Assembly: GCA_003508835.1 (NCBI GenBank)
Contig: PUFA01000143.1
Location: 4,613,501 to 4,677,500, forward strand
DNA: 64,000 nucleotides
Direction of reading: 5' to 3'
From: Eonycteris spelaea
Lineage: Eukaryota > Chordata > Mammalia > Chiroptera > Pteropodidae
The position numbers and the translations under genes were made by a program. The notes under the pieces were generated by a model. It was not told the origin of the DNA, did no database searches, and worked only from the letters and a program-made list of their open reading frames with translations. Within the stretch, counting starts at the first letter, position 1; every line of letters begins with the position of its first letter. Below, piece by piece: positions 45,831 through 57,844 of the stretch.

Positions 45831-46089
45831 CATAATAATTGTCTCACTCTGCTGTGATGGCATTTATGTGATTGTGTGACTCTGTGGTTATAAAACTGTA
45901 CAGAAAATAGAGCTAGTGTCTGCCTTAAGGAGTGCTGTGTCCCTAGACCTAAGATGGATGTGAGCACTCTGTGCAATGTTTTTTGATCCAATGAATTGTA
46001 TCCCCAAGTCATTCTAAGTGAAATGATTTAGATGTGTTGGAAAAAGTTATTTCCAGAACTTTTAGAAATGGATTTATTCAGAAATAGAG

Positions 46090-46237
46090 CTACTTATTTA
46101 TGACCTCTTTGCATGTCAGACACTCCACTGCTGTTCCCTCCCTCCACTTCTCTTTCTTTGCTATTCCCTTAGCTTCACCTTCCCTTTTTTTCATTCTCAC
46201 CTTCTCTTTTTTCTCCCATTCTTCTGGAACACAAAGA
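46090..46237 (+). mobile_element. Possible L2 LINE, sense, left part
   Basis: GACCTCTTTGCATGTCAGAC then CTGTTCCCTCCCTCCACTTC is compatible with L2 (GGCCTTTGCACATGCTGTTCCCTCTGCC); the rest is pyrimidine-rich and uninformative. Confidence 0.4.
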
Positions 46238-46396
46238 CATGTTTTGTCCAACACAATAGCCAAAACAAGAAATTCATAATTTCAATTCCTCAGTCATGTT
46301 GGTCACATTCCATGTGCTTAGTGATCATGTGTGACTAATGGCAGTAGTGTAATAGCACTGCCATCAGTGAAGAGAGTTCTGTTGGGCAGTACTATG
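46238..46396 (-). mobile_element. hAT-type MITE (same family as 35540)
   Basis: TTTGTCCAACACAATAGCCA at the left, TTCAATTCCTCAGTCATGTT and CACATTCCATGTGCTTAGTG inside, TCTGTTGGGCAGTACTATGG at the right. Ends are inverted relative to each other. No transposase. Confidence 0.65.
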
Positions 46397-46404
46397 GTGT
46401 AGAC

Positions 46405-46640
46405 AGTCATAGTGATCCTTCAAATATGACCTTCTCTGGGAAGTTTGCCCCAGTTCAGTCTTTTCATAGTTTCCTGCATTTTCCTTTATAATATTTATAA
46501 TAATTTAAATTAATTGTTCATATAATCTTTTTATTTTTTATTTCTTCTCTAAAATTTAAAGTTCTCAAATATAGGAATTATATTCATTTTATTTGTGGCT
46601 GATTCTCTTCATCTTATCTAGTACCTAGTCCATGGTTAAT
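46405..46640 (+). mobile_element. L2 LINE 3' end, sense
   Basis: CTTCAAATATGACCTTCTCT-GGGAAG (consensus TCACCTCCTCAGAGAGG), the ATTGTTCATATAATCTTTTT block, then GTTCTCAAATATAGGAATTA and TCTAGTACCTAGTCCATGGT. As at 35.5 kb, a hAT MITE sits immediately upstream. Confidence 0.6.
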
Positions 46641-46663
46641 TCTCAGTGTTTAGAGAAGAAAAT

Positions 46664-46725
46664 GAGAAAGGGTTGGAGGCAGTGGAGGAAGTGGAGGTAG
46701 AGGGAGGCAGTGGAGGAAGAAGAAA
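46664..46725 (+). repeat. GGA/GGCAGT-rich purine tract
   Basis: Purine-rich with two GGCAGTGGAGGAAG units and a GTGGAGGTAGAGGGA spacer; low complexity. Confidence 0.8.
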
Positions 46726-48664
46726 GGCAAGAGGACATGGGGAGACAAAGCCAGCTGTTTAGAGCAGGCCCTGTGCTGCAGTTTGCTCCAGGAATATGAC
46801 ACACCCTAATGGTTCTGTAGGTACTGATATGGGCAGAGAGTGACTGGCAGGTAATCAGGGAGAAGGAGAAGATACTTTTTCCAGCTCCCCAAGAATTGAT
46901 ACCTGAACTGAAGAAAGAAACTAGAGAAGTTTGGGTTGGGTGGAAATTTCTGTTCTCTAATGTTCTCTAATAATGTAATTTGAACACTTTTAACTTTGGT
47001 GGTGTCATATAGAAACAAGTGTACTAACTACTATATTTTTCTTCTAGGCTCTGATACTCCTAAGCATAGATAAGAGGTATTTTCTAAACATCAATAGGTT
47101 AGTATTTTCTAAACACATACAGCACATTAAGCTATTGCTAGTGTGGTTGAGAAAAGAATGAGTTACAAGATCCTATCCTAGATTTGTTATTATCTAGCAC
47201 TCATACCTATTCAAAATCATTATTTTGGCTTCTTTGGGCTTCAGACTAGTAAAATAAAAACATGATGTGAAACGTTCAGGAGACATGTGGTGTATTACAT
47301 ACATATATTTATTGCAGAATGCACTACATTCTCTACATGTACGTGTGCATATGTTTAGGGTTAGGTCTGAAGACCTGGTTGCAATAGCTTGTGCCAGGCA
47401 GCTGGACAGCACCAGGAGAGGACAGGGCAAGCTAATGTCATGAACATGCACAAGGAGAGTCTTCTACCCACACTCCACCTCTTATCCTGAGTCATTGAGA
47501 CCATCTGGAATTTCTCACATCTCCTGGAATTGTTGCTAACCAAAACAGTTTTTTTGGTCAGCCAGCTTCATAAATAGCCACTTTCATAATCAAATCCATT
47601 AGAACTATATTAAAGATAAATATATTAAATATTACACCCAATTTCCTACAGACATAACAGTTCATTCCCACTGTATCCCTCCCATTAACCTCTCACCATT
47701 GCCAAGATGACTTCTTTGGGTAGAATTCTGTTGCTTATTTCAACCCAGGTTTAAGCCATGTTTCTACACCTTCTACCATTAGGTTCTTTCTTTCCCTTAA
47801 AAAGTGTTTTTGAGAGTTCACTATTAAAGGATTTCTGAAACCTCAGTAAAGTGGGAATAGACTGTCAGGAGACCCCATGCTGTGTCCTGCTGCTGAGATA
47901 AGAGTAATGCCTGGTTCAGTTAGTTAGTTAATGCCATCCCTAGCAGCACAAAAGGGAATAATTTCCTTGGAAAAACTCTCATTTTATTTAAAAAATACAT
48001 ATTTAAGATTGCATTTAAAGGTTTTAAATATATATATATGAGCTAATATTAACCTAATCTTAATTTAGGAAGTGGAAAAGAATAGCTACCCATGAACCGC
48101 ATTAGCCTGGTCATTATGCAGAAAGCAATGTTAGTGTTTCAATAACACTGAAGCTGTGAACCAAACTAAACATACAAGAAAATTCATACTACAGAATGAT
48201 GTAAACTCTCCTATAAGGCATGAAGAACTTGGGGAAGGAAATTTAGAAAAGAATGCTAACCAGAATTCTCTGCTTCCAGGCTTTGCATTATGGTCTTTCA
48301 CAATTTAAAATGTATTTTATACTTATTTATATATTTATACATTTACCTTCAAAATATATAAATGAATGTAAGAGCTTGTCCTTTGTCATTGAGAATAATA
48401 TCAACCTTTCTAGAAGGATGAAAATATCTCTCTATAAAGAGAGAATATAGGATTTTGGACATCTCCAGTATAAAACACTATGATGAATCATTTTTTTGAA
48501 GTGAAGAATTATTTTTGATTCTAAACTCATGCACCCAACATTGTAAGTTTTTTGGTTTTAGAATTATTTTCATAAGCATAAGCACAATGTGTGTGTTAGT
48601 GAGACAAAAGATTGTTCATATTAAAGGCTCATTCAATAAAATGTAGATGAAATGTTCCTATGGG
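46726..48664. other. Unassigned intergenic DNA
   Basis: No gene or nameable repeat. TGTTCTCTAA is doubled at about 46951-46970, and a small (TA)n is near 48030. Confidence 0.4.
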
Positions 48665-48900
48665 CTTTGCAACTAGACCTATTTGTGATACGTCCTCATG
48701 GTTTTTGAGCCCAAGCTATGTAAACTTGAGTAAAGTTTCTAACCTGTTTTTTCAGCTTCAGTTTCTTCATCTGTAAGCACGAAAAAAATAAGTTATTACT
48801 TACTTTCTAGGTTTGTTGTGAAAATTAAAGGAAATACTCAATTCATGAAAAGTGCTTAGCAATGCGCTTTGCTTACTCATTGTTCCTCATTGGATTATAG
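48665..48900 (+). mobile_element. MIR SINE, nearly complete, sense
   Basis: TTTGAGCCCAAGCTATGTAA, ACCTGTTTTTTCAGCTTCAG, TTTCTTCATCTGTAAGCACG, AGGTTTGTTGTGAAAATTAA and AAAAGTGCTTAGCAATGCGC follow MIR closely (GGGTTCGAATC...CTCAGTTTCCTCATCTGTAAAATGGG...GGTTGTTGTGAGGATTAA...GCGCTTAG). Confidence 0.88.
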
Positions 48901-49321
48901 CCAGTCTTCAGTGAGATGATACAGGTAGAGCATCCAAAGCATAGATTTGTTTTGAGTTTTTGCTTTTGCCTAGTTACATTGCTCTGTGGGTGTGATTCCA
49001 ATGTATTTTTTTCTGTCAGTATTTTCTCCTAAATTAGGCAATCTCCCTTTGCCATGTGCCAGAGGACACCATTCTTGAAGTGGCCACTTAGTTTTTTAAC
49101 CACTTAGATAGGTAAATATAAAATAAATTCCAGATAGACTTAATTCTAAGCCTCTCCAGAACAGAAAGTCTTTTGCTGTTTGGGGTGGGATGTATGCCTG
49201 CTACAATAACCAGGATGGAGCTGAGCTGCTGGTCCTGACTCTTGAGACATCTATAGACAAGATGTTTTATTCTTATGTGTTATGAGTCTTTCAAAGTCTC
49301 TTTGATTACTTCCAGAGTCTA

Positions 49322-49484
49322 GAACTGCACAGTACATTAATCACCAGCCGCATGGGGCCATGTAAGTTTAAATTAATTAATATTAAATAAAACTAATACT
49401 TTAGTTCCTCAGTCATATTAACCACATTTCAAGTGCTTAGCAGCCACTGGGACTAGTGGCTCTCTGTTGGACAGCATAGTGCAC
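49322..49484 (-). mobile_element. hAT-type MITE (same family as 35540)
   Basis: Left AACTGCACAGTACATTAATC with CACCAGCCGCATGGGGCCAT, AT-rich centre, TTAGTTCCTCAGTCATATTA and CACATTTCAAGTGCTTAGCA, right end TGTTGGACAGCATAGTGCAC. Third member of this family in the window. Confidence 0.7.
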
Positions 49485-50102
49485 AGTATCATTCCATCAT
49501 CACAGAATGGATATTGGACAGTGTGGGTCTCTGGATGCTTACTCGGCAGTTCATTTGGGTCAGAGTTTGTGCTTAATTTCAGAATAATAAATAAATGACT
49601 CACACCATGTTTTTCAACTTCTGTTTATGCCGCACAGCATAGTCCTTTCCTTATTTAAAGAGAGACAATTTCACATAGGTCAGATTGTATTCCTGAATTT
49701 CTTTTGAACATAAATATAAAGGGATATATCTGAAAGAATAGCAACAGCAGAGCTGAGGCCCTCAGCAAAGTGATAGACTCTGTAGGTGGACTTTGAAGGT
49801 CAGATGCCTTGGTTTAGACTCTCACCAAAGACAAGAGCTTTCCATTTACACTATTTGATATCGACATCAGCAAGGGAAGTCTTGGGTGAACACAACAAAT
49901 ATATGAGTCTAGAAGTATGACATGATTTAATGAAAACAGTGGAAAACTCTATCATCAATTAAAAGACACCAGAAGACAGACTTCAACTGGGCCTCTCGCA
50001 CTCTGCACTGGCATTCTCTTTAGATTTATTTTCTTAAGAGAAATACTTGAAGGGCAGCACCGATATTCAAGAAATTCAGTATTGCACAATTAATTAAGAT
50101 CC

Positions 50103-50536
50103 CTTACTAGATTTCTAGAGATAAATTCCTGAAACTTATGTGCAATTCTCAGAAATAGTTGGTAAATTTCCCAAATTGTGAATTTACCACTAAATTGGGG
50201 TAAGAGATATTTGTTTAGATAGATCCAGAGATGAACACCGTGAAGCCAATAAAAAAGAGCTTCAGGGTCCTTCAGTTGCAAGTGGGACCTTTAAAGGCCT
50301 TGAACCTAATTTTGTGTGCATAACACTATTTTTACTTTCAAAGAGAGAATCTCTGAAATGATATGTTATGGGTTCCTTAAAATCTATATCCATTCCTGGC
50401 TTGACTATTAGTGTACTGCATTATCTTAAGAGATTCAGTGTTTATTATGAGAGTCTCATGACAGTAAAACAAATAAATGCTTAAACAAATAGATGCTTGA
50501 TAATAACCAATTAATGATTATCAATTATTAATATTG
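50103..50536. repeat. 434-bp direct duplication, copy A
   Basis: Starts CTTACTAGATTTCTAGAGAT and ends ATTATTAATATTG. It is the same as 51813-52245 except for one single-base indel and five substitutions that I could count, about 98.6 percent identity. The unit contains no TE that I recognise, no terminal repeats and no poly(A), so it does not look like a transposon. An open frame on the minus strand (PEALFYWLHGVHLWIYLNKY...) is shared by both copies and has no recognisable domain. Confidence 0.97.
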
Positions 50537-51812
50537 TACCCCTGAACCTCAAGTGAACGTGTGTTGTAGGAGTGGGGGTGGCGTTTATATTATCCATTGC
50601 ATAGTAAACAAAGCTAACGAGTCTTTTTTTTTGAAGGCAAATTGAAAGAAGAAGCATCAGTTACATTTGAAAGAAAGAAAACCCAATTAGCTATTAGTGC
50701 TCAATAATTTGGAATTTTCATTAGTTATATCTAACCACCTAGGATCATGATGAAACACTCATCATATTTCTCCTTGGGTCTTGGTTCCATCAGTGACAAA
50801 GGAGATGGGAATTTGTACACTTTGTGTTCATGGGTCAGTGCATATTACTCCATTTTCTAGTGTGTGTCACCTTGTGAGTGCCCCTCTTGGATAGGAACAA
50901 CACACAAGGGACTCCGTGAAAACCTCACTGAGAAAGTTAGAGTTCCATCTCTTCCTCTTATGCTTGGATCTAGCCATGATTAGAAGGAGTGAATCAGCAT
51001 AGCTCCTGGGGTCTACAGCCCAGAGCAGGTATGGCGTTTTGGCACTGATATATACTGGGAGACCAAGGGAAGGAAAGAAGAGTTATTTGGTGAGTTTAAG
51101 TAAATCAGTTGGCAGCAACCTTGGAGAGAAAGAACATAAAATGGTCTAGGTGAATAAATTTGAAATGGTTCTGTCAATAAACAACAAAACTGGAGGAGAG
51201 AAAAGGTGATGATCTTGCTCAAACAAATTCTTCCTTCTGTCCAAGAAATGAGGTGCAATGTATGGAATCCATTGGTAGCTATTATAAACAGGTGCATCTT
51301 TAAACGCTTGATGCCAACCTGATCAAACATGTCGGGGCCCTTCAGCTTACACAGCAGCAATTACCTGTGTGTTCTGATTTGGTGAGAGGAACTGTAGCTG
51401 GGTTTCCAGGAAAGTGGAGTTTATTACATGAAGAAGGATTCCATTTGCACTCATGTTTAGACATGTGAGTTGTTCAGAGACAGGTCTTTTGATGGAGTTG
51501 TGCCTTTCTTCATTTCACCTCATGTATCAAGACTATGCTTGACACCTAGAGATGCTTAATCAGGATACGATAATATAACACTTAGTCAAGAGAGCTATGT
51601 AAAACATTGTATACTTTTATCAAATTGTTAGTCTTAGAATTTTGATGCAAAACCAATCACAGGATATCATTTTGGCTAATGGTCCTCAGATTACATACAT
51701 GAATAATTTTTTATGAATAAATTACTTGGATTAATGTGTTGCTCTTCTTATATTCCTTACCCTACATTTTAACCTAGTGTATTTTCTGCCAATTTATTCC
51801 TCTTTTGTAGGG
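50537..51812. other. Single-copy spacer between the two 434-bp copies
   Basis: 1,276 bp with no recognised repeat. A minus-strand open frame of 115 codons at 51013-51360 has no known domain. Confidence 0.4.
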
Positions 51813-52245
51813 CTTACTAGATTTCTAGAGATAAATTCCTGAAACTTATGTGCAATTCTCAGAAATAGTTGGTAAATTTCCCAAATTGTGAATTTACCAC
51901 TAAATTGGGGTAAGAGATATTTGTTTAGATAGATCCAGAGATGAACACCGTGAAGCCAATAAAAAAGAGCTTCAGGTCCTTCAGTTGCAAGTGGGACCTT
52001 TAAAGGCCTTGAACCTAATTTTGTGTGCATAACACTATTTTTACTTTCAAAGAGAGAATCTCTGAAATGATATGTTATGGGTTCCTTAAAATCTATACCC
52101 ATTCCTGGCTTGACTATTAGTGTACTGTATTATCTTAAGTGATTCAGTGTTTAGTATGAGAGTCTCATGACAGTAAAACAAATAAATGCTTAAACAAATA
52201 GATGCTTGATAATAACCAATTAATGATTATCAATTAATAATATTG
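51813..52245. repeat. 434-bp direct duplication, copy B
   Basis: Second copy, same orientation, 1,710 bp downstream of copy A. Its right edge runs smoothly into a TAA/AAT-rich low-complexity tract, whereas copy A changes abruptly to unrelated sequence, so B may be the original location. This polarity is inference. Confidence 0.97.
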
Positions 52246-52334
52246 ATAATAAATGAATAATAATAATTAATAATGAGTGAAGATTGATATAGATAATAAA
52301 CAACATGCCAAGCACTACTTTAAAAATAATAATC

Positions 52335-53275
52335 CTTTTTATACCTTATTATTTTAGAATAGTTTTAAATTTCCAGAAAAGTTGCAAACATAGTACAGAT
52401 GATTCCTGTATATCCTACACGCAGTTTCTCATTAAAATGCCACATTTGATAAACCAATGTTATTACATTATTCACTAAAGTCCATACATTATTCACGTTT
52501 TCTTAGTTTTTACCTAGTAACCTCTCAGTCAGAATATCACATCACATTTAGTCATCATATCTCTTTATGTTCTTTTTTTCTATGACATTTCTCAAACTCC
52601 CCTTTTTTGATCACATTGACAGTTTTAAGTACTGGTCAGATGTTTTTATAGAATATTTCTTTTTAGATTTACCTGTTGTTTTTCTCATGAATAGACTGAA
52701 AGATCACAGAGTTAAAGTGTCATTCTCATCACATCATATCGAGGGTACACACTATTGAAATGACATCACTTCTGATGTTACTCTGATCACCTGGCTAATG
52801 TGGTGTTTGTCAGGTTTCTCTACTATAAATTACACCTCCTACCTCATTCCTCCCGTTCAATATTATATTCTATGAAAGGAAATCACTGTGTGAAGCCCAC
52901 ACTTAAAAGGTAGGAATTGTTCTGTATTAGGATTTATTTATTTTCCATTTTTTGGATATTTACTTTGTACTTTGGATTATTCCACTATAAAATTGTTTTA
53001 GCATTGCCTGTTGTGAACTCTCTCCTATATCCCTGTCGTCATATCTTGTCTTTGTGGTTTTGTTTTGTGGTGCTGGTTGTTGTTATTTAGCACATCTTTA
53101 CTTTCTGGTACTATAAAATGCTCCTGGCTCATATTGCATATTTCTTGTCCTAGGCCTAGAATCAGCCATTTCTAATGAACTCTGGTTCCTTTTTATTAGA
53201 GAATGATATTAAAAACCAAGACCTAAGTGCTAGGTATGCATGGTACTACTAGAATGTCATGCTTCTAAACTCTTT
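52335..53275 (-). mobile_element. L1M (L1ME-like) 3'UTR, antisense
   Basis: ATTTTAGAATAGTTTTAAAT, CATAGTACAGATGATTCCTG, TTTTTCTCATGAATAGACTG, AAGTGTCATTCTCATCACAT, GGTTTCTCTACTATAAATTA, AGGAAATCACTGTGTGAAGC and TTTACTTTGTACTTTGGATT are the reverse of the L1ME-type 3'UTR. Non-coding part of an old L1. Confidence 0.75.
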
Positions 53276-54840
53276 CAGTTGCTAGATTAAGGAAATATTA
53301 GTGTATACTAATCCATATTTACACACATATCCATAAATATTTCTATATAGAGTCATCTTCATCTTATTAAGCTAAACATGAGCCCATATTTATGTCTCAA
53401 GCTCTTATCCATTACCATATAGAATATTCTACCTTCTCTCTAACCTTCCACTCCAGCAGTGAGAAACCTGGCTTCCACCATCTGTCAACTATTTACTTAA
53501 TTGTTTGATTCTAGTATTAACAATTCCAATGGTTTCAAAATTGTTAACCCATACTCCTGTAGAAAATAACTTTATCAACTAGAGTACAGTCCTATAACTA
53601 AGCAGTTTCTTTTAACTTTGTCTCATAGTCTCCATTCAATTCTAAAATTACTTAGGTGAGCACCACTTTTTTCCTCAACTAGAATTGCTTTATACATTTG
53701 TAAAACGATTAGATTCTTTTGTCACATTCTGTACTTCATTGTGGGATTCCCTGGCCTCACAAACAGATTTTTAAAAATTTACATACATGAATGTTTACTC
53801 TTTGTACTATAAAATTCTATGGATTTTGACAAACAGATAGGGTCATATATATACCAATACAGTATCGTATAGAATACTTTCTCCACCTTATAATATTTCT
53901 ATACTTCACCTATCCAAACTGATAGAAACCACCAATCTGCTTTCCAAGACCATAAAGTTGCCTTTTTCAGAATGCTATATAAATGGAATCATAAAGTATA
54001 TAGCAATTTCGAGCTTGCTTTTTTCACTTAGCAGTATGCACTTAAGTTTCATCTGTGGTGTTGTATGAATTGATACTTCATTTCTTTTTATCATTGAATA
54101 ATGTCCCATTGCATGTTTTTACCACAGTTTTATCCATTCACTAGTTGATGAATGTCTTGGATGCTTCTCTTTTTGGTGATTATAGATAAAGCTTTTATAA
54201 AGAAACATTTGTTTGCATATTTTTAGTGGGCATAAATTTTCAGTTCAGTAAGAGCACAGTTGTTGGATTGCATGGTGAGATTATGTTTAGTTTTATAAGA
54301 AATTGCCAAACTGTCTTCCAAAGTAGCTGGATCATTTGTATTCCCATTATTCGTGAATTGGAGTTGTTGCTCTACATCTTCACCCAAAATCGATATTGTT
54401 AGTTTTTTTAGTATTAACCATTTTAATATGTGTGTAGTTTTATCTCACTCATTTAACTTTCAGTTTCCTAATGAAAAGTGACGTTAAACATCTGTTCAAT
54501 ACTTATTTTCCATCTACATATCGTCTTTGGTGTCCAGTTGTTTTGTCCATTTTAAAACTGTTTGTTTATTTTGAGTTTTAAGAGTTCTTTGTATATTTTG
54601 GATACCAATATTTTATCAGATGTGTTTTGCAAATATTTTCTCCTCGTCTGTGGCTTGACTTGTTATTCTCTTAACAGTGTATTTCTCAGAGAAAAAGTTT
54701 TTAATGTTAATAAAGTCAAATACATTAAATTTTCCTTCATGAATCATATTACAGTTCGATGTCTTTTTGCTTGCAATTCTATTAGTTACATGTTGAAGCT
54801 CTTTTATTAGGTTCATAAATATTAAGGTTGTAATATTCTC
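53276..54840 (-). mobile_element. L1M 3'UTR and ORF2 end, antisense
   Basis: CAGTGAGAAACCTGGCTTCC, TAACAATTCCAATGGTTTCA, AACTAGAGTACAGTCCTATA, TTGACAAACAGATAGGGTCA, TATAAATGGAATCATAAAGT, CTTTTATAAAGAAACATTTG, ACAGTTGTTGGATTGCATGG, AACTGTCTTCCAAAGTAGCT then the ORF2 carboxy-terminal region to about 54840. Remnants of translation are visible in reverse (54616-54816). Dead. Confidence 0.85.
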
Positions 54841-54849
54841 TTGATGAAT

Positions 54850-55106
54850 TAACTGCTTGAAGAACTTTCTTTATCATTTCTTATAGTACAAGTTGGCTGG
54901 TGATAAATTGTTTCAGCTTTTGTAGGTCTTAAAAAAAAAACTCTATTTAGCCTTCATTTTTGAAAGTTTCCCCTCTCTTCCCCTGAATAGAATTCTATGT
55001 TGACAGTTTTTTGTTTCAGTATTTTAAATATATTCCTTCACTGTTTTCTTGCTTGTATTGGTTTGTTTAGAAATCTGCTATCGTATTTATCTTTGGTCCT
55101 ATACAT
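54850..55106 (-). mobile_element. Old L1-associated repeat, antisense, left part
   Basis: TACAAGTTGGCTGGTGATAA, TTCAGCTTTTGTAGGTCTTA, TTCATTTTTGAAAGTTTCCC, AGAATTCTATGTTGACAGTT and GTTTAGAAATCTGCTATCGT belong to a long repeat commonly seen upstream of old L1 3' ends in antisense. Exact subfamily not known to me. It is split at 55106 by a hAT element. Confidence 0.55.
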
Positions 55107-55324
55107 CAGTGGTCCCCAACCTTTTTGGTCTCCAACCAAGGACTGGCGCTCCATTGAGAATCTAATGCCTGATGATCTGAGGTGGAGCTGAGGCAGTGAT
55201 GTTGGTGCTGGGATGTGGCTGCAAATAAAGATGAAGCTTTGCTGGCTTGTCTGTCACTCACCTCCTAATGTGCGGCTTGGTTCCTAACAGGCCATGGGCC
55301 AGTATCGGGGGTTGGGAACCTCTG
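55107..55324 (+). mobile_element. hAT-Charlie (MER1-like) element with 8-bp TSD
   Basis: 218 bp with terminal inverted repeats: left CAGTGGTCCCCAACCTTTTT, right GGGGGTTGGGAACCTCTG (reverse of CAGAGGTTCCCAACCCCC). Inside are GAATCTAATGCCTGATGATC, AAATAAAGATGAAGCTTTGC and TTCCTAACAGGCCATGGGCC, the known order of this non-autonomous Charlie family. Target-site copies CTATACAT (55099-55106) and CTATGTGT (55325-55332) have the hAT-typical length of 8 bp and differ by transitions only. Confidence 0.85.
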
Positions 55325-56290
55325 CTATGTGTAATGTCCACTTTTTTTCTTTCTGGTTGCTTTAAAGATTTCTCTTTATTACTGGTTTTAAGCAATCTAA
55401 TGATAATGCATCTTGCTATAGTTTCTTTTTATTGTTTGAGTTTTGTTGTGCTTCTTTAACCTGTAAGTTTATAGTTTTCATCAAATTTGGAAAATTTTCA
55501 GTGATTTTATCAACTATTTTTTCTCTTTCCATTTATTTCCCTTGGAAATCCTATTTAGAAGTTGTCCCATAGCTCAATGATGCTCTGTTCACTATTTCTG
55601 ATTATTTTTTCTTTCTGTGACTCATTTTGGATTGTTTCTATTTCTATGTTTTCAAGTTCACTGTAGTTTCTTCAACATCTATTCTGTCATTAATTCTATC
55701 CAGTATGATTTTCATTTTAGGCATTTCATTTATAGAAGCTCAATTTGGGTCTTATTTTATATCTTCCACATCTCTTAACTTTTTAAACATGTGGAATACA
55801 GTTATAATAACTGTTTTAATATCTTCTGCTAATTTCAACATCTGTGTCAGTTGATGGTTTTGGTTCATTGGTTTTTCTCCTCATCCTGGGTTATATTTTC
55901 CTTTTTGGGGGGTGGGGAGGGAGGTATTGGCAATTTTTAATTAAATGCTAGACATTGTAAATTTTATCTAGTTTTGCACTGCATATAGTGAGTTTCTATA
56001 GATATTCTTAAGCTTTGTTTTTGGATGCAGTTAAGTTACTTAGAAACATTTTGATCCTTTCATGTACTACTTTTAAGATTTGATAGGTGGGGCCAGGCAG
56101 TGCTCCATCTTGAATTATGCAGTTAAAACCCCATTAAAACCCATTTACTCCCACTATAGAGTTAAAACCCTTTTGAGTACTTTATCCAATGTCTGGCGAG
56201 TCATGATTTTTTCCACTATGGCTGTTGGGAACAGACACTATTCCCAGCATTGTGTGAAAGCTGGGTAATCTCTCCTCTAGTCTTTTCAGA
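55325..56290 (-). mobile_element. Old L1-associated repeat, antisense, right part
   Basis: Continues after the hAT insertion: ATTTCTCTTTATTACTGGTT, TAGTTTTCATCAAATTTGGA, GTTGTCCCATAGCTCAATGA, TCAAGTTCACTGTAGTTTCT, ACAGTTATAATAACTGTTTT, ATGCTAGACATTGTAAATTT, TAAGTTACTTAGAAACATTT and TGGGAACAGACACTATTCCC. Order and content match one long ancient repeat. The 156-codon frame at 56250-56720 partly overlaps it and is not a gene. Confidence 0.6.
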
Positions 56291-56709
56291 TGCTATTTTC
56301 CCCAGCCACACTGCAACAATCAGTACTGAATTGACTACAAGAGAGGGACTCTCTGCAAATTTCCAGAATTTTTTTCTTGAGTCCAGTTCTGCCAATGCTA
56401 CTTTTCTTGGAATCTCAGTTTCATCTTCTCAACTCAGGTATCTGTCAGCCTCTGTCTGGGTTCACCTTCTTTTGCTGTGGCCAAGAACTCTCCCAAAGTG
56501 GTCAGCTGGGCAATATCAGGTCCCCCCTGGATTGTTTCCTGTTTCTCAATTATTATTTTTGGTTGCCTGCTATCAGTGCCTTGAGCATCTTTTTTTCATA
56601 TATGTTGTGTGTGTTTTGTTTGTTAGTTTATTTTCATTGTTTGTTTTAGTGAGAATGGAAAATCAGCCCTTACTAATTCTATCTTGGTTGGAAGCAGAAG
56701 CCCTACAGT

Positions 56710-56870
56710 TAATATTCTAATTGTTTTACCTCCATTGTTCTATTTAATACTTATGGCAATTTTATGGGAAAAGAATTGACATTATACCAGTTTTTAGCAG
56801 AGAAACTGATGACCATATTTTAAGTAGTTTTCTCCTTGACCCACACCTAATACGTAGAGGAATCAGTAAT
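56710..56870 (-). mobile_element. Possible MIR SINE, antisense
   Basis: CTATTTAATACTTATGGCAA, ACATTATACCAGTTTTTAGC and AGAGAAACTGATGACCATAT loosely follow antisense MIR (CATTTAATCCTCACAACAAC...CCCATTTTACAGATGAGGAAACTGAGG). Weak. Confidence 0.4.
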
Positions 56871-57844
56871 TCCTCCCATTGACAAAATTCTAGAGCCTAC
56901 AGTTTTTTAACCATTTTAGAGATGCTTCTATATTAAATTCCATAAGAACATTTTATAACTACCTTCATTGCTGTTTATAAAATGTTTTAATGTTATTAAC
57001 GAAAACTGGGGAAGGAAAACTCGATTTTCAAAATTTCCATAGCCATGTTAAAAAAGTATTCCATTGATAAAATTAATAGTGCTTTAAGAATAAAAGGTGA
57101 GGATCTTTGGAAACGTGGCAAAGTGAGAAAGTCCCCAGATCTCTCCACTTGACACAACAATAAGCTGAACATCTAAAACTCAACAAAAAACATCCAAATT
57201 GCACACCAGCATGTCTAAGCATGGGATCTGAGCATAAGAGCTACCACAGCTCAGAATCCCAGGTGTTGGATGGTGGATTGGGAGAAATAAAAAGAAGCTG
57301 CCTCTTGCAGCCACCAGAGCTCCTAGCAGGAGGAGGAGGAAGAGGGGAGAAGGAATGGTGAGTTCCCTGAATATTCCTGCCTGGGATAGCGATGAGTTCC
57401 CCATGGCCAGTGGCAGGGTCCAGTTATCAGGGAAAAAGGCAAAGAAGCAGGATGGCAGAAAAACAATAGTTGATTTTTACCAGTTGTGGGTGCAAAATTG
57501 AGGCTGAGCCACAGCCTCCAACCCTCAACCAGAGGGCACCTTCTGCCATACACTCTGAGACCAAACACCATGGAGCCCCAGGGGAAACTGAGCAAACATT
57601 ATCAAAACTGTGGCTAACACTGACAGTAACAGAAACTGAAGGTAGCGGGTATGATTAAATATCTATCAGAAAATAAAAAGGTATTTTTAAGCCTTTATAT
57701 AAAGGAAGGATCCAACAGTATTAGATGTCACCTACTGGCAACCAAAAGAAAAGTGACTTCCTCCCAGCAGGCTGAAGAATGACTTTTATATAATACATTT
57801 TCTTTCGTGGGGGGGGATCCCAAAACCAGACTACATTTCTATTA

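Noticed and set aside
50103..52102. Shared minus-strand frame in both 434-bp copies as a duplicated gene
   Set aside because: The frame is short, differs in its start between copies because of a one-base indel, and has no domain; the identity simply reflects the duplication.
55107..55324. Small structured RNA suggested by the inverted ends
   Set aside because: The inverted repeats are the terminal repeats of a hAT element with a TSD, which explains the palindromic structure.
56250..56720. 156-codon open frame on the plus strand
   Set aside because: It overlaps an antisense ancient repeat and extends into unassigned DNA. Cys/Phe/Leu-rich composition is what antisense AT-rich repeats give.
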